Shown piece by piece: positions 9,262 to 21,600 of a DNA stretch of 64,000 nt. The position numbers and the translations under genes are program-made. The notes under the pieces are model-generated. The model was not told where the DNA came from. It did not search any database and worked only from the letters and a program-made list of their open reading frames with translations. Source of the DNA: Dysidea avara (Eukaryota; Porifera; Demospongiae; Dictyoceratida; Dysideidae); NCBI RefSeq assembly GCF_963678975.1, contig NC_089275.1, forward strand, positions 13,981,682-14,045,681. Direction: 5' to 3'. Positions within the stretch are counted from its first letter, which is position 1. Every line of letters begins with the position of its first letter.

Positions 9262-12200
9262 TGCAGCTGATCTCTCTACTGGGTGACTTGAAATGTAGCT
9301 GAACTATATACAGGATGGTTTCTTTGTAGCTGAACTCTCTACAAGGTAACCTCTTCTAGCTGGTCTCTCTACAGGGTATTTTGTTTCTAGCTGAACTCTC
9401 TACAGGCGATTTGTTTGCAGCTAAACTCTCTACATGGTGGTGTCTTTGTAGCCGAACTCTCTACATGATGATTTCTTTGTAGCTGAACTCTCTATAAGGT
9501 GACTTCGTCTAGCTGAACTCTCTACAGGGTGATTTTTTTGTAGCTGAACTCTCTGCAGGGTGATTTGTTTGCAGCTGAACTCTCTACATGATGGTTTCTT
9601 TGTAGCTGAACTCTCTACAAGGTGACTTCGTCCAGCTGATCTCTCTACGGGGTGATTTGTTTCTAACTGAACTCTCTACAGGTGATTTGTTTGCAGCTAA
9701 ACTCTCTACATGGTGGTTTCTTTGTAGCTGAACTCCCTACATGGTGGTTTCTTTGTAGCTGAACTCTCTACAAGGTAACTTCTTCTCTACAGGGTGATTT
9801 GTTGTAGTTGAATTCTCTACAAGGTGGTTTGTATGAGGCTGAACTCTCTACATGGCGGTTTCTTTGTAGCTGAACTCTCTACAGAGTGATTTGTTTGCAG
9901 CTGAACTCTCTACATGATGGTTTCTTTGTAGCTGAACTCTCTATAAGGTGACTTCGTCTAGCTGAACTCTCTACAGGGTGATTTTTTTGTAGCTGAACTC
10001 TCTGCAGGGTGATTTGTTTGCAGCTGAACTCTCTACATGATGGTTTCTTTGTAGCTGAACTCTCTACAAGGTGACTTCGTCCAGCTGATCTCTCTACGGG
10101 GTGATTTGTTTCTAACTGAACTCTCTACAGGTGATTTGTTTGCAGCTAAACTCTCTACATGGTGGTTTCTTTGTAGCTGAACTCCCTACATGGTGGTTTC
10201 TTTGTAGCTGAACTCTCTACAAGGTAACTTCTTCTCTACAGGGTGATTTGTTGTAGTTGAATTCTCTACAAGGTGGTTTGTATGAGGCTGAATTCTCTAC
10301 ATGGCGGTTTCTTTGTAGCTGAACTCTCTACAGAGTGATTTGTTTGCAGCTGAACTCTCTACATGATGGTTTCTTTGTAACTGAACACTCTACAAGGTGA
10401 CTTCTTCTAGCTGATCTTTCTACAGGGTGAATTGTTGTAGCTGAACTATCTACAAGGTAACTTCTTCTAGCTGATCTCTATACAGGGTGATTTGTTTGTA
10501 GTTGAATTCTGTACAGGTGGTTTCTTTGTAGCTGAACTCTGTACATGATGGTTTCTTTGTAGCTGAACTCTTTACAAGGTGACTTCTTCTAGCTGAACTC
10601 TCTAGGAGGTAATTTCTTTGTAGCTGAACTCTCTATATGATGGTTTCTTTGTAACTGAACTCTCTACAAGGTAACTTCTTCTAGCTGATCTTTCTACTGG
10701 GTGATTTGTTTGCAGCTGAACTCTCTACATGGTGGTTTCTTTGTTGCTGAACTCTCTACAAGGTGAATTCTTCTACCTGATCTCTCTACAGGGTGATTTG
10801 TTTGTAACTGAACTCTGTACAAGTGCGTTTTTGTGGGTGATCTCACTGCAGGTTGATTTGTTTGTAACTGAACTCACTAAAGGGTGATTTGCTTGTAGCT
10901 GAACTCCTTGCATTGTATCTAGTTTCTAGCTGATCTCTCTACAGGGTGATTTGTTTGTAGCTGATCTCTCTACAAGTTGATTTGTGTGTAGCTGATCTCT
11001 CTGCAGGTTGATTAATTTGCAGCCGATCTCTCTACAAGGTAATTTGTTTGTAGCTGAACTGTCTATAAAGTGATTTATTTGTAGCTGATCTCTCTGCAGG
11101 TTGATTTGTTTTAGCTGAACTCTCTACAGGGTGATTTACTTGTAGCTGAACTCCTTACATTGTGTCTAGGTTCTAGCTGATCTCTCTACAGGGTGATTTG
11201 TTTGTAGCTGATCTCTCTACAAGTTGATTTGTGTGTAGCTGATCTTACTACTGGTTGATTTGTTTGTAGCCGATCTCTCTACAGGGTAATTTGTTTGTAG
11301 CTGAACTCTGTACAAGGTGCTTTTTTGTAGGTGATCTCACTGCAGGTTGATTTTTTTGTAGCTGAACTCACTAAAGGGTGATTTGCTTGTAGCTGAACTC
11401 CTTACATTGTGTCTAGTTTCTAGCTGATCTCTCTACAGGGTGATTTGTTTGTAGCTGAACTCTCTATAAGGTGATTTGTTTGCAGCTGACCTCTCTACAT
11501 GGTGGTTTCTTTGTTGCTGAACTCTCTACAGGGTGTTTTGCTTGTAGCTGAACTCTCTACAGGGTGATTTGTTTCTAGCTTATCTCTCTACAAGTTGATT
11601 TGTGTGTAACTGATCTCTCTATAAGCTGATTTGTTTGTAGCTGAATTCTCTGCAAAGTGTTTTGTTTGTAGCTGACCTCTCTTCAGGGTGATTTGTATCT
11701 AGCTGATCTCTCTACAGGGTGATTTTTTTGTAGCTGACCTCTCTTCAGGGTGATTTGTTTCTAGCTGATATCTCTACAGAGTGATTTTTTGTAGCTGACC
11801 TCTCTTCAGGGTGATTTGTTTCTAGCTGATCTCTCTGCAGGATGATTTTTTGTAGCTGACCTCTCTTCAGGGTGATTTGTTTCTAGCTGATTGCTCTGCA
11901 GGTTGATTTGCTTGTAGATGAACTCTCTACAGTGTAACTTGCTTGTAGCTGAACTCCTTACTTTGTGTCTAGTTTGTAGCTGATCTCTCTACAGGGTGAT
12001 TTGTTTGTAGCTGAACTCCTTACTTTGTGTCTAGTTTGTAGCCGATCTCTCTACAAGGTAATTTGTTTGTAGCTGAACTATCTATAAGGTGATTTGTACA
12101 TAGCTTATCTCTCTGCAGATTGATTTGTTTTAGCTGAACTCTCTACAGGGTGATTTGTTTCTAGCTTATCTCTCTACAGGTTGATTTGTTTGTTGCTGAT

Positions 12201-12850
12201 CGCTCTAAAGGTTGATTTGTTTGTAGCTGAACTCTCTGCAAAGTGTTTTGTTTGTAGTTGATTTCTCTACAAGGTGATTTTTTGTAGCTGAACTCTCTAC
12301 AGGGTGATTTGCTTGTAGCTGAACTCCTTACATTGTGTCTAGTTTCTAGTTGATGTCTCTACAGGGTGATTTTTTGTAGCTGAACTCTCTACAGGGTGAT
12401 TTGTTTCTAGCTTATCTCTCTACAGGTAGATTTGTGTTGATTTGTTCATTGCTGATCGCTCTAAAGGTTGATTTGTTGCAGCTGAACACCCTGCAAAGTG
12501 TTTTGTTTGTAGCTGATCACTCTAAAGGGTAATTTGTTTGTAGCTGAACTCTCTCCACAGTGACTTGTGTGTAGCTGAATTCTGTGTAGCTGAATTCTCT
12601 AGAGAGTGACTTAATTGTAGCTGAATTCTGTGCACAGTGCATGACTTGTTTATAGCTGAACTTTCTTCAGTGTGACTTGTAATGTTCTGAATCTCTATAG
12701 TGATATATTTGCTTAACTCTCCACATGGTGATTGTCTTCTTGCTGAACTGTCTATAAGATTAACTGTTTGCAGCTGAACTCCCTATAGAATAACTTGTGA
12801 TGTAATAAAATTCTATAATGGAATAAATAAACTAGCCGAATGCTCTATTA
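9262..12850. repeat. 31-bp minisatellite, about 115 units
   Basis: The array consists of units related to GTAGCTGAACTCTCTACA followed by a GGTGATTTGTTT-like spacer, about 31 bp per unit. Variants alternate (GAACTC/GATCTC; AAGGT/AGGGT/TGATGG). A segment of about 449 bp is tandemly duplicated within it (compare 9,491 onward with 9,940 onward). Units become more diverged toward 12,850. There are no unique spacers, so it is not a CRISPR-like array. Confidence 0.93.
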
Positions 12851-12853
12851 GGG

Positions 12854-13667
12854 TGACTGTTCTATTAGAGTATCTCGATCTCGCATTTGCTACACGGAGT
12901 TGGCTTTCGAATCATAACTCAGTGGTTTGTAATCCGATTCTTCTGTACTACTGCAAGGACTTTCTATGAAGATTATTCCAGCTATACGCCGATTTTCAGC
13001 TCATTGCTCTAAGCGGTTTGCCTAGTAGGCGTGAAAATTAATACTTTTTATTCATAAAAATCGATCGCGTAATTGTGACACAGGTTGGGTTTTGTGTCAT
13101 ATCTCCGTGGTCTTTATCTCGATTCCTTTCAAACCACCAAAAGGCACTCCTACGATGGTTACTCCATCTACATAGCAATTTTTAACTCATTCCATGAAGC
13201 GGTTTACCCTGTAGGCGTGACAACAAATCGATCTTGTTTTACGCGAATAATCGGTCATAACTCCTGAACCATTCATCGGATTTGTACCAAATTTGATGCT
13301 AGGATTCGCCTTTGGACTCCCTTTCTTTGTGCCAAATTTTAAGGCGATCGGAGTACGCGTTTGCTTGTTATAGCAATTTTTGCAAGTGTGCGAAAAGACG
13401 AAGAAGAAGAAAAAAAAAAACGTAGAAAAAAAACGAAACTTTGGCAGCTCGTATCTCGGAAATGGCTGGAGCGATTTCCTTCAAAATTGGAATGTAGACT
13501 TCCTTGGCTGGCGGAAAACTGTGTAGCAAATTTGGTTCCAATCAGATAAGTGATCACCGAGATACAAAGGTGTGAAAATGACGTTTTCGTTCTTCCTGTC
13601 AATATACTCACGGGTGTGGCGCGCCGGCTTCTTGGGCCGCACGACACACTACCGTGTGTCTTGATAT
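12854..13667 (+). repeat. 3' module of composite copy A with terminal hairpin
   Basis: The module holds three diverged blocks of about 170 bp (starting near 12,900, 13,085 and 13,250), the first two ending in AAGCGGTTT-x-TGTAGGCGTG-like sequence. A purine run (13,397-13,436) and a GC-rich end follow. The terminal stem GACACAC/GTGTGTC with a TACC loop lies at 13,643-13,660. The same module occurs in copy B, split by a LINE. No protein is recognised. Confidence 0.65.
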
Positions 13668-14249
13668 GTATATAAAAATCAAATATTTACAAGCTTCCTC
13701 TGTGCATGTACGTATCATTTCACTCATTTTACAATTGCACTAATTTCTTTTTTTAAATGAATTCTGTGGAAAACTTTGTAACCAATAATTTAAATACAAC
13801 AATGAACAATTTTTAAGAGGCTCTGCGCATGTGCACATTTAGAATTACATGTATGTACGCATGCCGATGTATGCATGCATAATATAGTGTATAATTTCAC
13901 AATAATATTATTAATTATTGACATACTGTATGACTATTTATTGAGCAATCAGCAACACTATAAAATTAATGTTTAAAGGGAAATCTAGATCTTATAGAGT
14001 GATTACTCTTAGTATTGGCACCAAAACCATCATTACAATACGTATGTACATTATACATAATGCTATTCAGACACATAAACAGTACCTACAGTAGCAAATA
14101 TTGTGTAATAAGCCAACAAGCAAGACAGATACATTATTTATGTAATTGTCAGTTTAAGATTACTAACTATTATTCCTTAATTCCTTGAAGAGGAAGAACA
14201 GTCATAGGAACTATCAGCCCCTGAAATGTATTATGTATTATAGTTGTGT

Positions 14250-14297
<48 letters not shown>

Positions 14298-15336
14298 TTA
14301 CAGTTGTTAATTGCACATATATGTCCTTTCCTATTTATAGTAAGTAAGCATTTATTACTGTACTTAGTGGCACTTTTATGTCACAATAAGTTAAGGTATG
14401 TGTAGGTACATGTAGAGATGTGTACTCAAAACAGTTTATCAGGTTTGTGCCGTTTGTCTATATACATGCTACAGCTGGTGTCTTACACATAGTCACATAC
14501 CTATGTGCTCTATATATGTAAAAAAGACTTCATAATATGTTTATGGGGAAGAGTATCTGACTGGAGCACATTTAGTAAACACATTGCTCAAGTAACATCT
14601 CAGGCTTCTCTTAGAAAGGCTTGAACTTTTCAATACTAATCATCACCTATCAACAGTTCTTTGTTATTAGTAGTAGAGGTGTACATATGATCAAAAGTGA
14701 ACTTACAGCAGTGTGTTTGTACAGGCCATACTGGCAGTTATACACTCTCCCCCATACATTCTTATGAACTCCTGGTGTGTAGCTACACACATGAGCATAT
14801 ATAAGGTGTATAAAAGCATATAATTATACTCCAGCATAAATTTTGCAGCTTGCAGCATATTGAGGAGGCTACGAAGGGATGGTAGACAACACAACCTACA
14901 CTATTTTCCATGAATTTTGTGTTTGTATTAATGAGACAATAATAATCAATCTCTGAGATATCTATTTTGCTTTTGAATTAACACTAGACAGTGAGATTGG
15001 TTTTTCGCAAAACTTTTTGATTACGTTAATGTACTGGAGTCCACTAGTGATACTGCAGAATGGTATTATGGTTGATCACTTTCAATAGTTACAGGAAGAA
15101 TGAATGTAGAAAATAGTATAGTAACTCTTGTACATATTTACCAGTACAGCATTCATCATATAGCATACATACAGTAGCTAAGTAGAAATCAGTAATTTCT
15201 ATGCAAAGCCACATACATATAACCTGCTTGCAGCATAAGTACCTGTATGTGTTTAGCTATGTGCTTTAATTGCATGACCTCCATTCCTGGTCAGCAAGCG
15301 TTAAGGTTAACTACAATAATAGCTGCAGGATCCTTA
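13668..15336. repeat. Non-coding stretch with a (GT)n microsatellite
   Basis: A (GT)n tract lies at 14,244-14,295. Otherwise I see AT-rich sequence with no supported gene. Confidence 0.6.
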
Positions 15337-15610
15337 CACTACCAGATACAGTGCATGAAATTTCCATGAAAATAACCATGAAAATATCTATGGTTTATCC
15401 CATGAATTTTAATGTTTCATGGGTACTGCACCAATGAAATCTCTGCAATGCCATGAAATTACCATGATAATCTGATCAATAGACGTATTTCATGGCCCAT
15501 GAAACAACCAATGGTATAACATAATCAACTTTCATGGTACATTTCATAGGGGAGATTTAACATTTCATGGAAAATTCATAGACGTTTCATGGCATACTTC
15601 TCTGGTAGTG
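15337..15610. mobile_element. Small inverted-repeat element (MITE-like) with CACTACCAGA ends
   Basis: This 274-bp segment starts with CACTACCAGA and ends with its exact reverse complement TCTGGTAGTG. Inside are many copies of ATGAAA/TTTCAT words in both orientations, giving an internally self-complementary element. No convincing target-site duplication is visible in the flanks. The CACTA start is suggestive of the CACTA/EnSpm group, but this is weak. Confidence 0.6.
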
Positions 15611-15798
15611 AATTAGTGAAGCACTTTCAGTATCACTACAGAATATTTAGCTGGAGGTCTCACTAAACACTCCACATTAATTACATAGCATACTCAGTAT
15701 AAACTTGATTTATTTAGCTATGCTCAAACACATACAGAATAACTTCTCGATTCTGTGTACATGGGAGATCCTATCTTTATGTGTATACATTCAATTCA

Positions 15799-16002
15799 AC
15801 ATGGTGATCAATTGTAAATTATTACCATCATTAGCCTATGGGATAATGGGGTATTAGTTCTCATACCATCCCTCCCTAAGGGTATTGTAAACAATACGTC
15901 ACATTAGCTAACATGAAGTGTAGCAATGTTTACAATTACCTACAGTAACTGATAATCATACATGTATGGTATATAGTTAATCACTTCATTACTCCTTGTT
16001 CT
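15799..16002. repeat. Dispersed repeat, copy 2 of 7,720-7,931
   Basis: Direct copy of the repeat at 7,720-7,931 with scattered differences. From here to 17,162 no gene is recognisable. Confidence 0.8.
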
Positions 16003-17162
16003 ATATGCTGACATATGACTCATTATGCCATACCACTTCAATATCATGTTTTGATAGTGTCAATACTGGGCTTCTGTGGATACAATCATTATAGCTATCA
16101 ACAGGCAAAGCATCTATATATGTTATGCACATTCATATGAGCATACAATTATGTTAATAGCATACCTGTACAAACAATTCACACTAGTAAAGTTAAGTTC
16201 AGAAGTATGCGTGACCTTATGTCCATGCATACTGCAACAAAAAGACTATAGCTACTGTACCTTTGAAGCACAGACTAAAGCCACTTAAATTATTAACCAC
16301 TATAGCTATTGTAGGCATGAATTCCTTCAAACCTTTGTGTACTTACTGAGCGAAGATGTTTTTATGCACGTACCATAAAATTCAAAGTACTCAAAAGATA
16401 TGTACATATGTACAAGTATCTAAATGTTGATCTTGTGCTTGAAATGATGCAAGAAATGATCATCATTTTACATACGACATTACAGCTAGATGTCTCTGTG
16501 TATCCACATTTGTGGGAACTGAAGACAACAAGTTAAAGACAGCAATACCATAAAATTCAATTTGGATACTGAATTCTGCAATACAAATGTATAGGAGATT
16601 ACTGCTCTACGCTGACTACAGAACAGCACATAATGTATAGTTTACTGCAATCCATACAGATGTGGCTGTAAGCAACAAGTGTATTAGTGAGTATATCACT
16701 TAAGAAATTCTAATATGCACGCTTCAGGCAATTGTAAACTGCGTAATAATGATGTACTTGTCATTGCATGCCCTCTTAATATTCTGTTGTTTACTGCACA
16801 CTGGTCTCTGCATACTAAAAGTACCAGAATTTAGTAAACTGCACTTGAAATAATACATATAATACATTTGTTCATCAAACCATAATTTACTACTAGGAGA
16901 TATGATTGTTATTTTACAAATGATAATATTATGCACTTTAATTGATTTGAATTTATAGCTATAAAAAAGCAAAACACAATTCTCTCTTAGGCCACAAAAT
17001 GTTAATTATATGTTTTTGGTTCCCTTCCTGGTAATTTTTTGCTTAATGAATTATGCAATCACCATACAATAAGTTACAATATTAAATCTGTTGAAGGGTT
17101 TTCATGTCTTGTAAACACTCATTATAAAGATGGACTAACTTCATACATTTCCCTATAATTCC

Positions 17163-17255
17163 ATGTACTGCTATATCAAATGTAGTGTACCACAACACAA
17201 AGTTGCAAAAAAAACCAGCCTGGTAACTTGGTCAATTTGGGGAATTGGTAAGACC
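17163..17255. repeat. Dispersed repeat, copy 2 of 157-255
   Basis: Shares the AAATGTAGTGTACCACA block and the following CCTGGTAACTTGGTCAA-like block with 157-255. From 17,256 to 17,815 nothing else is recognised. Confidence 0.55.
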
Positions 17256-17819
17256 AGAAACATATAATTAACTTTGCACAGCCTAATGCCTAATGCAAGG
17301 CAAAAAAAAGATGCTGTCGAAATACTATCAATGATTATCAGAGGGAGAACTATCATTGGAACTATCTCCTCTTATGGATCATGTATATCAACTAGTTGTG
17401 TAGTTCATAGTTACTTTAGCTGATCATACACATATACTTATGTCCTTAGCTATTAATAGTAACCATGTACATTATGTAATTTGTGATGTCACATACATAG
17501 ATAATACACAAAGTACACCATTACAGCATGAATATACGAGTGTACATAGTTATATCTACAAAAGGCTAAACAATTCTAACTATGAAATTCCCAGAACTAT
17601 TGTACACTGTATGCATTATACAGTGCACAAGTACCTGTACACTAGCTGTAAACATAGGATGATAGCTTTCTTGGAAAACATCTTATTAAACTCATAATTC
17701 AGACAGTACTTTGTGAGTTTGTTCTGTCAATGTCCTTTGACCTAAGTGGCTCTTACAAATCTCTGTAAACTGCAACATTTAATAGTATTCATAGCAGATA
17801 GTTAATAATAATATATTAT

Positions 17820-18650
17820 TATTATTATTATTATTACTTTATGGCAAGTATGCCAAAGGTCTGCAAGCAACTGGTGCTTGCAGCCTAAAACACAAGTTAT
17901 ACATACATTATAATTACTTTAACTAATTATAACTTAGCTATAGTGTTTGAAAGTTTGATGGTGGCGAGAGATCGTGACATTTGCTGCACGGACATAGATA
18001 ATGGTAGGTACAGTGATTGTCATCGTCAAAATGAGTTACAAAATGATTCCACATAAATTTCTTTAGTTTAGCCTTGATGGTTGCAATTGATAAATTGGTA
18101 TTGATTACAGGAAGAGCATTCCACAAACGAGGAAGGCGATGGAAATAAGAGTTTCTATTTAAGTTTGTACTATGGAGACGATGTTTGAGTTTATTATGTG
18201 TAGAGGATCTGGTGTGACCCTGAGTAAATGTAATGTACCTATTAATGTCAAAGTTTCTTGTGGGTGACTTAAGTGACTTGATCGCAAACAAAACATCCTG
18301 AATCTCGAGGATATACATGAATGGTAGAAGATGAAGTTCTAATAACCTGGATTTGTAGCTGATATTATAATTATTCAAGATGTGTTTGGTTGCTCGACGT
18401 TGAATACGCTCAAAACATAAGATGTCCTTGATTAGGTACGGTCGCCATAACTGAGAGCAATAGGTAAGATGAGGACGAACTAAAGTAATATACAGATGTA
18501 GCTTGACTGATGGGTAGTGATTGGAACAAAAAGTACGTCGTATCAGAGCCAACGATTTATATGCTTTAGATATTATAGAATTGTAGTGATTTGACCACTT
18601 CAGGTCACTGGAGACAATCACTCCCAGGTATCATACTACTTCATGTATAA
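17820..18650 (-). mobile_element. LINE 2: 5'-truncated relative of LINE 1 with (AAT)n tail
   Basis: On the - strand this holds a 227-residue open segment homologous to the C-terminal third of LINE 1 (18,621 to 17,938), starting in the LGVIVSSDLKW block just after the RT domain. It includes the ERIQRRATK block and the CPCSKC motif. Further upstream a TGA interrupts the frame and homology fades near 18,650. The 3' UTR carries two hairpins and ends in an (AAT)n run (17,820-17,836 on the + strand) instead of poly(A). The catalytic RT motifs are missing, so it is a dead copy. Confidence 0.8.
17842..17883 (-). other. Paired 3' UTR hairpins of LINE 2
   Basis: A 9-bp stem (17,861-17,869 with 17,875-17,883, 5-nt loop) and a 5-bp stem (17,842-17,846 with 17,851-17,855, 4-nt loop) lie directly before the microsatellite tail. 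Position and spacing match the pair in LINE 1, but the stem sequences differ. Confidence 0.65.
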
Positions 18651-18665
18651 GACCACATGTTGCCT

Positions 18666-18689
18666 TTGGCAGTCGAAACGCAACCGTCA
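18666..18689. repeat. Left TSD and TIR of the Academ-like element
   Basis: TTGG (18,666-18,669) is followed by the 20-bp terminal inverted repeat at 18,670-18,689, which matches the right end without mismatch. Confidence 0.85.
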
Positions 18690-21600
18690 CAAATTACGCT
18701 TTATTACCTCGGTTTAGTTGCGCGGTCTTTATTCGCCGGGAAAACAAAACGCTTTTCACTGTGGACACCACCTAAATTAACAGCGCTCGCTAGCTTCGAC
18801 GGCTACGTCTTACGACAAGTTACATTAATATACGGAACAACACGTCACTAAGCTTTCCCAATGCACTGATATCTAGCAGCTGCACTGCCTTAGCAACAAG
18901 CTCCAACGCGGTCAGCAAACATGGTAAGTTTATCACATTGTGGTTTTCATGTGTGGTACAATTTGTTTCAGAGTATGTGGGGCTTCGTAATCATGCTAAA
19001 CGCGTAGAGAAATGTTTAGTGTAGATAACAAAATAATAAAAACTTGTGCACTATGGCTGTAGTACCCACTATACATTTATACAATAATAGCATGATAATA
19101 CAATATTTAACAATAGTCATCAGATGGAGTGGACTCTCCAAGTAAGGAAAGATCTGCCACTTGCTCTCAGCCAGCTGACAGTGTGAAGTGCTGCACCCTA
19201 TGTGGTGATAGAGGTAATGGTAAGCAAATGACTAAGTACAGTTACTGGGGGAGTGCTGAAAAGCATTTTGTGTACACACACCTTGGAAAATGCCCCCCAG
19301 ATGAAAGCTATGTTTGTAAGAAACATTTAGTAGAAGCCAAACGACACCATAATGACAACACATTTACACCAAAATGGAAAAAGGCTAATGAAGTTCACAA
19401 TTCTCCTAAAGGCTGTATACATCCACAGTGTCATGACAGATTTCATGAAAAACTTATGAAGCCTGCTTTTGCCACAATCACTGCATTGAAGACTCACCTT
19501 GAAGTGCAGGTAGCTGATGACATCCCATTTCTGTTGTGTCCAGCTTGTTACAGCAAGGTATACCATCAGTTTAACTCCCCAAGTAGATGTTCATCTTGTG
19601 GAGCTACATCAAAACATGGACAAAAATTCATTCGCTACAGTCCCAATCTTACACTGATATCACAGTACCTCACAGAAACAATTGGTACTGAGATAGTCAT
19701 AGGACCAAGTGACAGAATATGTACAAGCTGCTACAACACACATAGTAGCATAGTCAAGTCCATAGAATGCCAACTGAATGGAACAGATGAGATGCTAGAA
19801 AAAGAAATTGAAACATGGGAGGTCACCATTAGAAAACATGATGACGATAAACTAACAAATGCAATTCTTACTGCAGTGCTTTTTGTTGCCCAGTCTTTAC
19901 TGTCACAAAAGGCTGTTCTCCTGCCATGGGTATGCCAAGTATTCCTTGAAGCCTATGGAGTCCAGTATAGTGAAGATGTGAAGTCGGTCAACCTAGAAGA
20001 GAGAGAAAGGATAATTCAATTTTCATCTCGGTGGCTACTAGATCACCTTATTGTTCACCTCCATCCCTATATGATGCACAAGTGTATACACATGAGATTT
20101 GGTACGGTGTTGTACCGAAGAGGGGCAGATCTCTTGGTTGCCTTGTCTTGGGCTCTCAGTTCATCACAGCTTGTGTCATCATTTGAACCTAGTAAACATC
20201 ATCATAAATCACAAAGTAAGCATCCTAACACAGAGACCACACTAAAGGAAGCTAGTGTTATAATAAATGACCTAATCCATGAAGAAATCAACAAATTATC
20301 ACCATCACTTTTAATCAGTATTGATGATAGTCTCAACAATGTGAACCCGTTACTACTACAGTTCTTAACATTTATCACTGACACCATTCGAGAACGTAAA
20401 ACTTCTAGCATTACCTCACATGCAAAGAAAATTCGACTGTTTTTTATCCTGTGCCAATTAATGTTTTGTACCAATCCTAAGAAACCACCACCAATCTACG
20501 ACATAGTAGCAGATACCATCGAAGTTTGTGGGGGATCTCGCAAACTTATGAGAATTTTAAACAGATTGGGATGTTCCAGTTCCCCAGACACCCATGACAG
20601 ATTCGTGACATACCATGCTACGGCTCGACGTCAGGCAGCAATCTGGGATAAAATTTCAACTACATACTTTACTGTAGCCTCAATTGATAACTTCAACATG
20701 CTACAGAGTTATTCTGCTGTTTACTGTGGTGATCAACAGCGGAGTTACCATGGGACAACTCTGCAGCTTGTACAACCAGGAGTACCATTAATACTAACAT
20801 CAAGCAATGAGTTTCAATCTGAACTAGAGACAGCCACTACAGCAGCAGGTACAGATGTGGAGATGACCACACCTCCACCACAATCACCTCCCATTAGTAT
20901 TCAAGAAAGCAATCCAGCTTTTACAACCAATAAACTGATTCGACAGCAGCAACGACAAATGTCACCAGAGAACTCTCCTCACAAGCACGGAAAAAATGGA
21001 CCCAAGCGCCAAAGGACTGTGTCAGTTAACAGCTTAGTACCTTCTCTACAGACCAATTTAGATACACTACCACCACCTCAACTCACACTTACCTTAGAGA
21101 GTTTCCTAGAGAACAACCATCAAGCAAATGAGAGGATATCATTGGACAATAAGCTGTTTTCATACATTATCCAGAAGTATTGTTTGCACTACCGCCAACA
21201 CACAGATAGCGTTTCACCAAATGCTGTTATCAGTGATGTTAGAGTATTTCTAGATGACAACAGGCACTGTGATTTACAGCACACACAGTGTACATCAGCT
21301 GTACATTATATGGAATTATTGGATGAGAACCCTGACTGTGCAGAGACAATGTCAATGGTAGCAGAAGATCTGTTGGCAAGATTTGATGGAGTCCAGGATG
21401 GATGGGTGATTTTAGTGGGAGATGGGAAGACCTATAGACACCTCATGAATGTCAAGAAACAGTATAGCACAATGTTGAGAAAGCTACTAATTTTTCCAGG
21501 AGACTGGCACATTATGAAAAACTACCAGCCTATTTTAATGAAGGAATACTACTCTGCCGGTCTAAGAGAGCTGGCTAAGAATTCTGGCTATCATGGGACC

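Larger units (their letters stand above)
8727..13667 (+). mobile_element. Composite repeat, copy A: foldback, minisatellite, tandem module, hairpin
   Basis: This 4.9-kb unit has the same modular order as 35,007-39,796. In order: a 322-bp foldback (8,727-9,048); a short unique link with the GCCGGCCTATGGC motif; a 31-bp minisatellite (9,262-12,850); a tandem module of related blocks ending in GGCGTG; a purine-rich stretch; and a shared end containing a GACACAC-TACC-GTGTGTC hairpin and then TTGATAT. Homology between copies starts and stops sharply at these borders. No long ORF is present, so if mobile it is non-autonomous. A 5' inverted-repeat end, central tandem repeats and a 3' hairpin recall Helentron-derived HINE elements, but no CTRR or TT-target signature was verified. 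Confidence 0.7.

Noticed and set aside
8959-9286. Two ORFs of 65-70 codons in the foldback of composite copy A (and equivalents at 35,008-35,324)
   Set aside because: The same peptide appears on both strands because of the palindrome. No homology or start context.
9262-12850. CRISPR-like array
   Set aside because: The repeats are head-to-tail variants without unique spacers, in a eukaryotic setting; it is a minisatellite.
13339-13647. ORFs of 102 (-) and 62 (+) codons at the 3' end of composite copy A
   Set aside because: They overlap the purine-rich run and the terminal hairpin. Not conserved as a frame in copy B.
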